Translations under genes and position numbers: made by a program
Assembly (NCBI GenBank): GCA_028379895.1
Contig: JAOEKQ010000007.1
Location: 1 to 64,000 of the forward strand
Origin: Burkholderiales bacterium
GTDB taxonomy: Bacteria > Pseudomonadota > Gammaproteobacteria > Burkholderiales > Eutrophovitaceae
Length of the DNA: 64,000 nt
Reading direction: 5' to 3'
Notes under the pieces: model-generated
Database searches by the model: none
Told to the model about the DNA's origin: nothing
The model's input: only the letters and a program-made list of their open reading frames with translations
In this document: piece by piece, positions 38,125-47,406 of the stretch
How the letters are laid out: every line of letters starts with the position of its first letter
Position numbering within the stretch: the stretch's first letter is position 1

Positions 38125-38415
38125 ATGGCAAAAGCTTATTGGATTGCGTTTTATCACTCAATCAATGACCCTGAGGCAATGAAGAAATATTCCGAACTAG
38201 CGAGGCCAGCTATCGAGAGTGGCGGAGGACAATTTATTGCTAGAGGTATGCCAACCAAGGTGTATGAAGCTGGTAAGGAGCAGCGTGTAGTAATGATTGA
38301 ATTCGATAGTGTGGAACGAGCTATGGCGGCGCATGATAGTCAGGCATATAAAGAGGCCCTCGATGCTATGGGAGACGCAGCTGTTCGTGATATGCGCATT
38401 GTTGAGGCAATGTGA
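38125..38415 (+). CDS. DUF1330 family protein
   Basis: A 96-residue DUF1330 protein (AYWIAFYHSINDPEAMKKY at 4-22, VVMIEFDSVERAMAAHDS near 60-77). GGAGAAGAG precedes the ATG closely. Function unknown. It is followed by a small hairpin and convergent with the MFS gene. The two DUF1330 proteins in the window share the fold but are not close copies. Confidence 0.88.
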   Translation: MAKAYWIAFYHSINDPEAMKKYSELARPAIESGGGQFIARGMPTKVYEAGKEQRVVMIEFDSVERAMAAHDSQAYKEALDAMGDAAVRDMRIVEAM

Positions 38416-38447
38416 AGATTTAAAAGATTTATTCTGCATGAGGAGAG

Positions 38448-38475
38448 CCCTGGAGATGCTTGATTTCCAGGGTTT
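38448..38475 (+). terminator. Weak hairpin terminator after DUF1330 gene
   Basis: CCCTGGA (38448-38454) pairs with TCCAGGG (38466-38472) around an 11-base loop, followed only by TTTAA, so it is a weak Rho-independent terminator. Confidence 0.4.
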
Positions 38476-39700
38476 AACTGGATTGCAAATTTGCCCTTAG
38501 TTTTTTCATAAAGAACCCTCCTAGAGCCAATACGCAGAACGCTATGACAACAAAGCTCAGTGGGTAACCGTATGTTGTTGAGAACACCCCAAATGCAATA
38601 GTGCCAACCGCTTGGCCACTGAAGAGACTCATGGCAAATACTGAGATCGCAGTTCCCCTTGCTTCCGGATACATTTCGGTTGCTTTAGTCTGCAATGTAT
38701 TGTGCAACATATAAAAACCAATCCCTCCTAAAACACACCAGAGACCGATGAATAATAATGAACGTATCATCGGCAATCCAATAAAAAATATGAACAATAT
38801 GGATGCTCCTGTGGCGACAAACCCGACTTCACCCAACATACCTTGTAACTTTCGAATGGACAGTGTGTAAAACACACCACCGAGGCCAAAACCAGAGAGT
38901 AAAATGCCGACAGTCATGTAGCTAAGATTTTGTTCAGCTTGTATCCATGCGCCGACAAATGCAAAGCTACCGTAAAACAAGGCACCTTCGAGATGTACTG
39001 CGATCAGAATGCTTCGGCACCATGAATTTTTGATTATGTTTATATATACGTCTACAGGATTTATTTTTAAGTATGCAAGCGGTTTCGATTCCAAAGAGTT
39101 GCGGTAATGCAGATCCACCGTTATCAGTATTACGGTCATAATAAAAAATGCGATCGAAAAGAAATAGAAGATAGTGCGCCATGAGGAGAGCTCGGCTAAA
39201 GCTCCGCCGAGTGATGGCCCAAAAATTTGTCCTAACAAGATAAAGCTGATGAAATTGCCAAGACTAATTTGACGATTTTCGTATTTAGTTTCGTCTCCGA
39301 TCCAAGCGAGTGAGACGGGGATAATGCCTGCGGCCCCGATTCCCGTTACGAAACGTAACGCTGCTAACCAATTTAAGTCCTGAGTGAAGGCTGATCCAAT
39401 GGATCCCATTGAAGCAATGGCTGTTGCTATTGATACGGTACGTAGTCGGCCATAACGGTCTCCAATCGGACCATAAAAGACTTGAAATAATCCGTATGAA
39501 AGGGTGAATGCCGCAACTACAATAGCTGCGCCCGCGTGAGAGACACTATACTCAGCTGCGATGTTGGGTAATAACGAATCAAATACTCTAAGATTGGCCC
39601 CTGAGAGAAATGCCGCAGTGGCGAGAACATAAAAACGTGGATCCATAAGGTGTAGTTGGGATGAAATGGAAAACTTAAGATAGATAATAGATGATTTCAT
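38474..39700 (-). CDS. Major facilitator superfamily transporter
   Basis: A 408-residue inner-membrane transporter with about 12 hydrophobic segments and the MFS motif GPIGDRYGRLRT between helices 2 and 3. It belongs to the DHA1-like drug or metabolite efflux group by eye; the substrate is unknown. Start is uncertain: ATG 39700 is chosen because a short leader ORF with a strong ribosome binding site ends in ATGA over it. The internal ATG at 39646 (MDPRFYVL) and an upstream TTG at 39745 are alternatives. Confidence 0.85.
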   Translation of the reverse strand: MKSSIIYLKFSISSQLHLMDPRFYVLATAAFLSGANLRVFDSLLPNIAAEYSVSHAGAAIVVAAFTLSYGLFQVFYGPIGDRYGRLRTVSIATAIASMGSIGSAFTQDLNWLAALRFVTGIGAAGIIPVSLAWIGDETKYENRQISLGNFISFILLGQIFGPSLGGALAELSSWRTIFYFFSIAFFIMTVILITVDLHYRNSLESKPLAYLKINPVDVYINIIKNSWCRSILIAVHLEGALFYGSFAFVGAWIQAEQNLSYMTVGILLSGFGLGGVFYTLSIRKLQGMLGEVGFVATGASILFIFFIGLPMIRSLLFIGLWCVLGGIGFYMLHNTLQTKATEMYPEARGTAISVFAMSLFSGQAVGTIAFGVFSTTYGYPLSFVVIAFCVLALGGFFMKKLRANLQSS

Positions 39701-39726
39701 AGGTATTTTCGGGTTAGAGGCACCAA
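39697..39726 (-). CDS. Nine-codon leader ORF coupled to the MFS gene
   Basis: TTG-GTG-CCT-CTA-ACC-CGA-AAA-TAC-CTA-TGA on the minus strand, encoding MVPLTRKYL. GGAGGAGG (39734-39741) lies 7 bases before the TTG and 10 before the GTG, ideal for initiation. The stop overlaps the MFS ATG (ATGA at 39697-39700). This is what makes 39700 the preferred MFS start. The ribosome binding site is an exact 8-base complement of the loop of the two small RNAs at 27.6-27.9 kb. Confidence 0.45.
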   Translation of the reverse strand: MVPLTRKYL

Positions 39727-39819
39727 TTAAGAACCTCCTCCGCAACGCTAAGTCACTCGGTAAACTAAGATCTGACTTGATAGTGTATATTTCATTGCTT
39801 GACTATCTGTGAGGTAAGT

Positions 39820-40590
39820 ATGTTTAGTAATCATCTGCAAAGCAGAGCAAGAAATCGAAGGAGAATCATGTACATAGGTTTTATTTTGGCGGTGTTATGT
39901 GCGGTTGCAGCTGTTGGGTCTGGCTTCGGCTACCGTCTTGGGTTATGGCACTTTAGGACAGGTTTTGAAATTCTTAAGTGGTCATTCTTTGTGTCCGGCG
40001 CCACGTTGTTGATCCTGCTGGCGTGCATGTTTTTTGTTCAAACGAAGACCAGAGCGGACTCACTTATTGGAGTTGCGGGTATTGTGATTTGTCTTGTGCT
40101 GGTCTACGTGCCTTATAGCTGGAAGAGGACCTTGGACGCTTATCCGTATATTCACGATATTACGACTGATACGTTGAACCCACCTAATTTCGTAATCGTT
40201 GGCGAGTTGAGGTCTGGAGAAGACCATTCGCTTGAGTACGACGGCCCCGAAGTTGCAGACTTACAGATCAAAGCTTATCCCGATCTCAAAACATTAGTTC
40301 TAACAGGAGATATGGTCAACATCATGGAGCTTTCAGAAACCGTTTTGACTGAGATGGGTTTGGAAATTGTAAGTGTGGACTCTGGGTCTGGTCTTATTGA
40401 ATCAGTCGCAACGACATTATTATTTGGCTTTAAAGATGATATGGTAATTCGATTTAGCGAGAATGAAGGAGCACAAATTAAGATCGACGTGAGGTCAAAA
40501 TCGCGTGTCGGCAAGAGTGATTTGGGCCAGAATGCTAAAAGAATAAGAAAATTCTTGGAAGGTCTTACAGCCCGTCACGCAGGAGCTTAA
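39820..40590 (+). CDS. Membrane protein with DUF1499 domain
   Basis: A 256-residue protein: three hydrophobic segments (about 17-38, 55-77 and 86-104) and then a soluble DUF1499 domain whose ending, KIDVRSKSRVGKSDLGQNA near 225-243, is the family hallmark. Function unknown. I choose ATG 39820 with GAGGT at 39811-39815, rather than the TTG at 39799. It is divergent from the MFS gene and convergent with the GMC oxidoreductase gene. Confidence 0.85.
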   Translation: MFSNHLQSRARNRRRIMYIGFILAVLCAVAAVGSGFGYRLGLWHFRTGFEILKWSFFVSGATLLILLACMFFVQTKTRADSLIGVAGIVICLVLVYVPYSWKRTLDAYPYIHDITTDTLNPPNFVIVGELRSGEDHSLEYDGPEVADLQIKAYPDLKTLVLTGDMVNIMELSETVLTEMGLEIVSVDSGSGLIESVATTLLFGFKDDMVIRFSENEGAQIKIDVRSKSRVGKSDLGQNAKRIRKFLEGLTARHAGA

Positions 40591-40611
40591 TTGCCGTGCT
40601 TCGCTTCGCGG

Positions 40612-42234
40612 TTAGTTTTCAGTATTACGGATAAATTCGGCTGCTCGTTCGGCAATCATCATTGTTGGTGCATTAGTGTTGCCTGAAGTAATGGTTGGCA
40701 TCACCGATGCGTCAACAACTCGTAAGTTTCTTATTCCATGAACTTTGAGTTCTGAATTAACTACGCTAAGCGAATCATTTCCCATCTTACATGTTCCAAC
40801 GGGATGAAAAATCGTTGTTCCTAAGTCTCCCGCTGCATTCAATATTTCTTCGTCGGTTTGTATGTTGGGTCCGGGTAAAATTTCCTCCGGATTGAATGGT
40901 TTCAGCGCCTCAGCTGACATAATATGACGAGTAAACTTCACAGAATCAACCGCAACCTTTTGATCCTCTGGAGTGGATAGATAATTTGGACTGATATCCG
41001 GATGAGTATAAGGGTTGGAATCCAATATATGGACCGTTCCCCGACTGGTAGGCCGCAAATTACAAACAGATGGCGTGACAGCGGGGTAGTTATGAAGCGG
41101 CTCACCGAATTTATCTAACGACAAAGGTTGTACATGCCATTCTATATTGGCTGACGGTTGATCGGGATCGCTTTTCGCAAAGGCGCCAAGCTGCGATGGG
41201 GGCATTGTCATCGGCCCGGACTTGAGAAACAAATACTCGAGACCCATCATTGCTTTTCCAAAAAGTGTTTTATAACGGTCGTTTAAAGTTATGGTATTTT
41301 CTATTTTGTACTGAATCCTAACTTGTAGGTGATCTTGTAAGTTCTCGCCTACACCTGGAATATTTTTTACGACTTTGATACCTAATTTTTCAAGGTGGTC
41401 TGCATTACCTACGCCCGAAAGCTCTAGTATTTGAGGACTACCAATCGCGCCGGCTGAAAGAATAACCTCTTGGTTTGCTTTAATCACGCCATGCATGTCT
41501 CCTAACATGCGAACTTGTACACCATGGGCTTTTGGTATTTCTTGCTCTGGATCATCAAACAACAATTTTTCGACGTGAGCATCACTTAGGACGGTGAGGT
41601 TTTGACGATTTTTAATTGGATTTATAAAGCAGCGCATGGCATTCCATCGAGTGCCATTTCTCTGATTGACTTGAAAATATGCATTTCCGAAATTATCTCC
41701 GGTATTAAATTCCGGGATTTTTGGTATTCCTTTTTCTTCTGCTGCGTCGCGCCAGGCATCCAAAATCTCCCAACTTACGCGACGCTCCTGAACAGGAAGT
41801 TCCCCCCCTGCTCCATGATGTGTGTTGGCGCCATGCACATAATCTTCCATACCCTTAAAGTACGGGAGGACGTCGTCCCAAGCCCAGTCGGGATTTCCGG
41901 ACTCTACCCATCGATCGTAGTCTGAGCGTTGCCCCCTCATGTAAATCATCGCGTTGATTGATGTGCAACCGCCTAGTACTTTTCCTCTGGCATAGCCTAT
42001 GGATCTGCCGTTTAGCCCTTTTTCTGGGGCTGTTTTGTACATCCAATCAGTTCGAGGGTTGTTGATTGTGAATAGGTAACCAACAGGTATTGGGATCCAA
42101 AAATAGTTATCTTTCGATCCTGCTTCAATGAGTAGAACAGATTTTGATTCATCTGCACTGAGGCGGTTTGCCAGAACACACCCGGCAGATCCAGCCCCAA
42201 CGATTACATAGTCATAAGAACCAAGCGTTTTCAT
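40612..42234 (-). CDS. GMC family FAD-dependent alcohol/choline dehydrogenase-like oxidoreductase
   Basis: A 540-residue flavoprotein of the glucose-methanol-choline family. The N-terminal FAD fold is VIVGAGSAGCVLANRLS (10-26). The PROSITE-like GARGKVLGGCTSINAM region is near 80, and HPVGTCKMG with the catalytic His477 is near the end. Substrate cannot be told: choline, aliphatic alcohols or polyethylene glycol are the family's options. No betaine aldehyde dehydrogenase is nearby, which weakens a choline role. Confidence 0.9.
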   Translation of the reverse strand: MKTLGSYDYVIVGAGSAGCVLANRLSADESKSVLLIEAGSKDNYFWIPIPVGYLFTINNPRTDWMYKTAPEKGLNGRSIGYARGKVLGGCTSINAMIYMRGQRSDYDRWVESGNPDWAWDDVLPYFKGMEDYVHGANTHHGAGGELPVQERRVSWEILDAWRDAAEEKGIPKIPEFNTGDNFGNAYFQVNQRNGTRWNAMRCFINPIKNRQNLTVLSDAHVEKLLFDDPEQEIPKAHGVQVRMLGDMHGVIKANQEVILSAGAIGSPQILELSGVGNADHLEKLGIKVVKNIPGVGENLQDHLQVRIQYKIENTITLNDRYKTLFGKAMMGLEYLFLKSGPMTMPPSQLGAFAKSDPDQPSANIEWHVQPLSLDKFGEPLHNYPAVTPSVCNLRPTSRGTVHILDSNPYTHPDISPNYLSTPEDQKVAVDSVKFTRHIMSAEALKPFNPEEILPGPNIQTDEEILNAAGDLGTTIFHPVGTCKMGNDSLSVVNSELKVHGIRNLRVVDASVMPTITSGNTNAPTMMIAERAAEFIRNTEN

Positions 42235-42584
42235 AAAACTGTATCACCAATCAATTAGGTTTCTTTTGGAAACCTTGTATGACCACATAATTTAACCATA
42301 CAAAATTAAGCTGTAATTTTACAATGCGAAATCAAGTTTCGTAAATATAAATTATACCGAATTTCAATTATTCTAGCTTGGTGTGACCAATAGATTTCTT
42401 AAGGTTATTACCCTGCATTTTTGCTATTAACCTGTTACCTCAAGGTATTTAGACTATGCTATTAAACGTATTCATTATGAGTGTTGCTTACTTGTAAATT
42501 TGACTCATTCCGAGATCTGTTCTAGTTTTGTTTTTCGTGCTCCAAATGCACAATTTTCGAGGGTTACTCACGCTAATTTTTTAG
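42235..42584. promoter_or_regulatory. Divergent intergenic region between the GMC oxidoreductase and antiporter genes
   Basis: About 350 AT-rich bases without a gene. It must hold two divergent promoters. A short dyad CGAAA (42327-42331) / TTTCG (42337-42341) with a 5-base centre and a repeated TGCTATTAA are the only patterns I see. No recognisable riboswitch or RNA gene. Confidence 0.3.
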
Positions 42585-44306
42585 ATGGAATTTACCAATA
42601 ACGCAATTTTTGCCGGCGCTGTACTGTTTTTGATCAGCATTTTGGCAAGTGGTATCGCTTCCCGAGCTGGCGCTCCGTTGTTATTGGTGTTCCTCGGCGT
42701 AGGTATGTTGGCGGGACGCGAGGGTATTGGCGGTATTTCATTTGAAAGTTTTGAAGTGGCTTATGCGGTAGGGTCAATCGCACTTGCGATTATCCTCTTT
42801 GACGGTGGTATGAGAGCTCGAGCGGAAAGCTCTAAAGTCGGTTTGAGACCAGCTTTATCTCTTGCAACCCTTGGAGTACTGTTGACGACTTCAGTCGTTG
42901 CGGCTGGACTGCATTGGTTGCTTCAATTTAGCTGGACGCAGTCTTTTCTCATTGGTGCAATCGTGGGTTCAACTGACGCTGCAGCAGTTTTTTCCATGTT
43001 ACACGCGAAGGGATTGCAACTTAAAAAACGCGTTGGAACGACATTAGAAATCGAGTCTGGCTGTAATGATCCGATGGCGGTATTTCTAACCTTGATGTTT
43101 GTTGAGGGGGCTCAGCATGAATACGATGTTGAAGGTCTGGACGTTATCTTCGAATTCCTTTATCAGTTTGGGGTCGGAGGCTTTCTCGGCTGGGCAGGAG
43201 GGCGACTCTTATCCAAGACAATCAGTAAGATCTCTTTAACAGCAGGTTTATATCCGTTGTTGGCCGCTGCAGGTGGGCTCGCTTTATTTGGACTAGTGAC
43301 GACTTTGGGAGCGAGCGGTTTTCTTGCTATTTACATAGCGGGTCTTATTGTAGGAAATACCGAGGCCCACGCAGCCAATAACATTCGTAAAGTCCATGAT
43401 GGACTTGCTTGGCTAGCGCAGATATCGTTATTTTTAATGCTGGGGTTATTGGTAACCCCGACTACATTGACCGAATATTGGGTTGTGGGGGTGGTTGTCG
43501 CTCTGCTGCTCGTCTTCGTAGCTAGACCATTCGCGGTACTAGTTAGTTTGGCACCGTTCCGGTTTCCTGTTCGTGAAAAATTATTCATCAGCTGGGTTGG
43601 ACTGCGTGGGGCTGTCCCTATTGTTCTTGCGACGTTTCCGGTTCTCGGCGGGCTGCCGAATGCGGAGCTCTACTTTAATGTTGCCTTCGTGACCGTACTA
43701 TTTTCTTTGATTTTCCAAGGTTGGACCGTGATTCCATGTGCTCAATGGTTAAAGCTGAAGTTGCCAGTTGAAAACGCGCCATATTACGCGGAAAGTTTGG
43801 AGGTTCCTGGGAGTTCTGATCTTACCGTTGTAGGGTATAAAATTGCCGAAAATAGTCCAATTACCAAACGTCGTATAGATAGTTTGTTGGCTCCAGATGG
43901 GGTTCGATTCATTGCTGCATTTCGAGGAGACGAACCAGTTCATAGCGTTGATGATCATGTTATCGAGGCGGGTGATTCTATCTACGTGATATCTCCACAA
44001 CAGAAAGTCTCACTTGTGAACCAGATGCTGTTACCAACTGATGAGGTTGCTGAGTTGGAGCAGGCGCGATATTTCGGTGACTTTACCCTAAATGGTGATG
44101 CCATAATCGATGATGTGGCGGATATGTATGGTGGTGAGGTGCCAAGTGCCGTGAAGCAAATGACACTCTCACAATTTATGGGAATACGTTTTCGAAACCA
44201 ATGCGTCGTTGGAGACCGTGTTTTTTTTGGGCCTCTAGAGCTAGTAGTTAAAGAGGTTAATGATCTGGGTGCTGTTTTGAAAATTGGATTAAGGATCAGA
44301 GAATAA
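42585..44306 (+). CDS. nhaP2: K+/H+ antiporter of the NhaP2/CvrA type
   Basis: A 573-residue CPA1-family antiporter with about 12 hydrophobic segments up to residue 385, including the conserved GSTDAAAVFSML near 128-139 and ESGCNDPMAVFL near 156-167 whose Asp residues carry cations. The cytoplasmic tail has a TrkA_C-like domain (about 405-480) and a CorC/HlyC-like transporter-associated domain (about 490-573), the layout of NhaP2/CvrA. Expected role: K+ and pH or volume control. Confidence 0.92.
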   Translation: MEFTNNAIFAGAVLFLISILASGIASRAGAPLLLVFLGVGMLAGREGIGGISFESFEVAYAVGSIALAIILFDGGMRARAESSKVGLRPALSLATLGVLLTTSVVAAGLHWLLQFSWTQSFLIGAIVGSTDAAAVFSMLHAKGLQLKKRVGTTLEIESGCNDPMAVFLTLMFVEGAQHEYDVEGLDVIFEFLYQFGVGGFLGWAGGRLLSKTISKISLTAGLYPLLAAAGGLALFGLVTTLGASGFLAIYIAGLIVGNTEAHAANNIRKVHDGLAWLAQISLFLMLGLLVTPTTLTEYWVVGVVVALLLVFVARPFAVLVSLAPFRFPVREKLFISWVGLRGAVPIVLATFPVLGGLPNAELYFNVAFVTVLFSLIFQGWTVIPCAQWLKLKLPVENAPYYAESLEVPGSSDLTVVGYKIAENSPITKRRIDSLLAPDGVRFIAAFRGDEPVHSVDDHVIEAGDSIYVISPQQKVSLVNQMLLPTDEVAELEQARYFGDFTLNGDAIIDDVADMYGGEVPSAVKQMTLSQFMGIRFRNQCVVGDRVFFGPLELVVKEVNDLGAVLKIGLRIRE

Positions 44307-44385
44307 TTCGATCGAGAAGGAATACGATGTTACCGTTGTGATTAGTAGTGGATTTCATCGGTAGGAGAAAAAAGGGATTAAGGAT

Positions 44386-45588
44386 ATGAAGGAAGTTTTC
44401 ATTTGCAGCGGTATTCGTACTCCAATAGGGCGTTATGGAGGTGGACTTGCGACTGTTCGAGCTGATGATCTTGCCGCTAGCCCTCTACGCCACCTTAAAA
44501 ATTCGCTGCATAAGGTGGATTGGGATCGGCTTGATGATGTGGTGTTCGGCTGCGTGAATCAAGCAGGAGAGGACAATCGAAATATAGCGCGGATGGCGAC
44601 ACTATTGTCCGGATTGCCTTCCCACATTCCTGGCAGCACTATTAATAGGTTATGTGGCTCAGGGCTCGATGCGGTCTCCATCGCTGCTAGAGCAATAAAA
44701 TCAGGGGAGCAGCAACTGGTTATCGCCGGAGGTATTGAGAGCATGTCAAGAGCCCCATTTGTTATGCCAAAAGCAGATCGCGCTTTCTCAAGGGTCAATG
44801 AGGTTTTTGATACGACGATTGGATGGCGTTTTATCAATCCTCAAATGGATAAGCTTTATGGAACGGATAGCATGCCAGAAACCGCAGAGAACGTTGCTAA
44901 ACAATTTCACATCAATCGCCAGGACCAAGATAGGTTCGCTTTATTGTCTCAAGAAAAAGCGTTACAGGCTCAGTTGGATGGCCGTTTCGAGAGGGAAGTT
45001 GTATCGGTTTCAATACCTCAAAAAAAGGGCGATTCTGTTATTTTCTCCAAGGACGAACACCTTCGACAAACCACGCTCGATAAGCTTTCACATCTCTCAC
45101 CAATCGTTAATCCTTCAGGTACGGTAACAGCGGGAAACGCGTCAGGAGTCAATGATGGAGCCTGCGCCTTAATTCTTGCCAGCGAGAATGCAATGAGCGA
45201 CAACCACTTGGCTCCGCTAGCTCGTGTTGTAGGATTTGCAACGGCCGGAGTTGAGCCGAGAATAATGGGTATTGGCCCGTTGCCAGCTACTCAGAAACTC
45301 TTGGCTAGAGAAAATGTTTCTATTGATAATGTAGGTGTGATTGAGTTGAATGAAGCCTTTGCAGCACAAGCACTCGCCGTGATACGAGGGTTAGGTATCG
45401 AGGACGAAGACCCTAGGGTTAATCCGAACGGTGGAGCCATCGCGCTTGGGCATCCCCTAGGAATGAGCGGCGCAAGACTTGCACTTACGGCGGCCACCGA
45501 GCTAACGTTGTCACGAGCAAATTATGCACTTGTGACGATGTGTATCGGGGTAGGCCAAGGCATTGCTATGTTGTTGAAACGGGTCTAA
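44386..45588 (+). CDS. pcaF: Acetyl-CoA acyltransferase, 3-oxoadipyl-CoA thiolase type
   Basis: A 400-residue thiolase. Active-site residues are C90 (RLCGSG), H356 (GHPLGMSG) and C386 (CIGVGQG). The N-terminal [20 protein letters not shown] and the stretch [16 protein letters not shown] near 140-155 are close to PcaF/PaaJ, the 3-oxoadipyl-CoA thiolases of aromatic degradation. None of the other beta-ketoadipate genes are adjacent, so a more general acyl-CoA role remains possible. GGATTAAGGAT precedes the ATG. Confidence 0.88.
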   Translation: MKEVFICSGIRTPIGRYGGGLATVRADDLAASPLRHLKNSLHKVDWDRLDDVVFGCVNQAGEDNRNIARMATLLSGLPSHIPGSTINRLCGSGLDAVSIAARAIKSGEQQLVIAGGIESMSRAPFVMPKADRAFSRVNEVFDTTIGWRFINPQMDKLYGTDSMPETAENVAKQFHINRQDQDRFALLSQEKALQAQLDGRFEREVVSVSIPQKKGDSVIFSKDEHLRQTTLDKLSHLSPIVNPSGTVTAGNASGVNDGACALILASENAMSDNHLAPLARVVGFATAGVEPRIMGIGPLPATQKLLARENVSIDNVGVIELNEAFAAQALAVIRGLGIEDEDPRVNPNGGAIALGHPLGMSGARLALTAATELTLSRANYALVTMCIGVGQGIAMLLKRV

Positions 45589-45601
45589 GCGCAAGGATCT
45601 C

Positions 45602-47404
45602 TTACTTAAGCCATGCTCTTAATAGTGCGTTTTCCGGCGAGTCTAGTTGGAGATAGGCTGTATCTTTATGCGCAGCTTCGATTTTAAATTGCATAGTGTG
45701 TAAGACGTCATCTCTAAAAACGTGAACAGGAACTGAGGAGCCTTTCTTCTCTAAATCCACGATTGTCTGAATATTCTTTTTTGAAGCACTTTTCCGGTTA
45801 AAAGCCACAATTAGATCGTCAGGCGCTAGGCCAGATTGCCTCGCGGTACCGTCATCATAAACTTGCTTTATTTTTAGACCTTTTGACGTATCGGTGTAGG
45901 TGAAACCTAAATCATGTTTTATCTTTTTTAAATTCTTATTTGTAGAATTATTGATGACTCCCCCGCTATTCAATGCGTTATTGGGAGCAGTAAAATTTAA
46001 CGTAATACCTGCATATCCAAGTAATTTTTTTAACGGTAATTGCTGAGTTGAACGAATAGCTCTGTCAAAGAAGTCACTTAAGTTTAAGCCTGAAGTTTTA
46101 CTGGCTACAGCTTCAATACCATCTTCAGGGATACCGATACCAGCTTTCCCATACTGTTCCCATAGCGCTCTCATCACGGTATCTAATGAGATGCGTCCGT
46201 TTGTTTTTGTACGTAGGTGTAGATCTAGCGATAGCGCCGCTAAACTGCCTTTGCTGTAGTAGCTAACAATGGTATTTATAGCGCTTTCATCTTGTTTATA
46301 GAATTTAGTCCAGGCGTAGTAGCTAGATTCTGCTAGTGTCTGCTTGGCATGGCCCCGTGTTTTTTTCACGGTCGTTATGGTTTTTGCAAGTAAGTTTAAG
46401 TAACGACTAGCGTCTATAAGCCCTGCTCTGCAGAGCATGAGATCATCATAGTAGGACGTTATTCCCTCAAATGCCCATAAAAGCTCGGTGTAGTTTTCTT
46501 TCGTTAAATCGTATGGTGAAAATGTTTCGGGTTTAAGCCTTTTTACGTTCCATAAATGAAAATATTCGTGCGAGCATAAACCAAGGAATCGCAAATAATT
46601 ATCATCAATGTGTCGATCATCCCCCACAGGTAAATCTGATTTAGAGCATATTAATGCTGTTGAGTGTGAGTGTTCAAGCCCGCCGTAACCGTCGCTGACA
46701 GCATTTATCATAAAGGTATATCGATCAATAGGTAGTTCCCCCCAAAATCTAATTTGTGTCTCTACGATTAATTTCAGGTCTCTACAGATTCTACGAATGT
46801 TCGCATGAGGACACCCTCTAATAATAATATCGTGACGAACGCCGTGGACTATAAATGTAGATTTGATGAACTCACTAACCTCAAAAGGGTGATCAATTAA
46901 CTCATAGTAAGAGCTGCTTAGGTAATCTCCGAAACCGAATTTATCGACTTTCCTTTTGGTCATCGAGGTCGCTACTTTCCAGTTTATATTTTCATCAATC
47001 CATGTCGGTTTTGAAATACTCACTGTGTGATCCGTTGACTCTAATCCGTGAATCCTTAGAAATAGACTCGTACCATTAAAAAAGCCTCTGAATTGGTCGA
47101 GATATGCGGTTCTCACTGACTGGTCTCGTGCGTACACTTGATAGAAAATAGTAAACGGTTTGCCGCTTGTGCGAACTGACCAAGAATCTTTATCGAGTTT
47201 TTTCAGTTCGAGTTCTTTATCGCCACAAAATGCTTTTATCTGAACTATATTTTTTGCAAAATCTCTGATTAAGTATGACCCAGGTATCCAAGCCGGAAGG
47301 GATACCATTAGTTCCCCATGATTTAGAGTTTCGACGTTACATGTGACGTCGTAGAGGTGCGCATAAGCCTCATCCATAGAGACGTTGTATTTAATAAACG
47401 ACAT
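45602..47404 (-). CDS. M61 family glycyl aminopeptidase-like metallopeptidase with PDZ domain
   Basis: A 600-residue protein of peptidase family M61. The zinc motif HEYFH lies at 279-283, and the downstream LLWAFEGITSYYDD (near 305-318) supplies the third ligand Glu. A PDZ domain occupies about 495-575 (DDGTARQSGLAPDDLIVAFN). No signal peptide is visible at the N-terminus, so location is uncertain. It starts 2 bases after the stop of the upstream epoxide hydrolase-like gene, so the two form an operon. Confidence 0.92.
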   Translation of the reverse strand: MSFIKYNVSMDEAYAHLYDVTCNVETLNHGELMVSLPAWIPGSYLIRDFAKNIVQIKAFCGDKELELKKLDKDSWSVRTSGKPFTIFYQVYARDQSVRTAYLDQFRGFFNGTSLFLRIHGLESTDHTVSISKPTWIDENINWKVATSMTKRKVDKFGFGDYLSSSYYELIDHPFEVSEFIKSTFIVHGVRHDIIIRGCPHANIRRICRDLKLIVETQIRFWGELPIDRYTFMINAVSDGYGGLEHSHSTALICSKSDLPVGDDRHIDDNYLRFLGLCSHEYFHLWNVKRLKPETFSPYDLTKENYTELLWAFEGITSYYDDLMLCRAGLIDASRYLNLLAKTITTVKKTRGHAKQTLAESSYYAWTKFYKQDESAINTIVSYYSKGSLAALSLDLHLRTKTNGRISLDTVMRALWEQYGKAGIGIPEDGIEAVASKTSGLNLSDFFDRAIRSTQQLPLKKLLGYAGITLNFTAPNNALNSGGVINNSTNKNLKKIKHDLGFTYTDTSKGLKIKQVYDDGTARQSGLAPDDLIVAFNRKSASKKNIQTIVDLEKKGSSVPVHVFRDDVLHTMQFKIEAAHKDTAYLQLDSPENALLRAWLK

Positions 47405-47406
47405 AT

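Noticed and set aside
39727-39745. TTG at 39745 or an ATT codon after GGAGGAGG as the MFS start
   Set aside because: The TTG would place the ribosome binding site inside the coding sequence and ATT starts are very rare. A short leader ORF coupled to ATG 39700 explains the site better.
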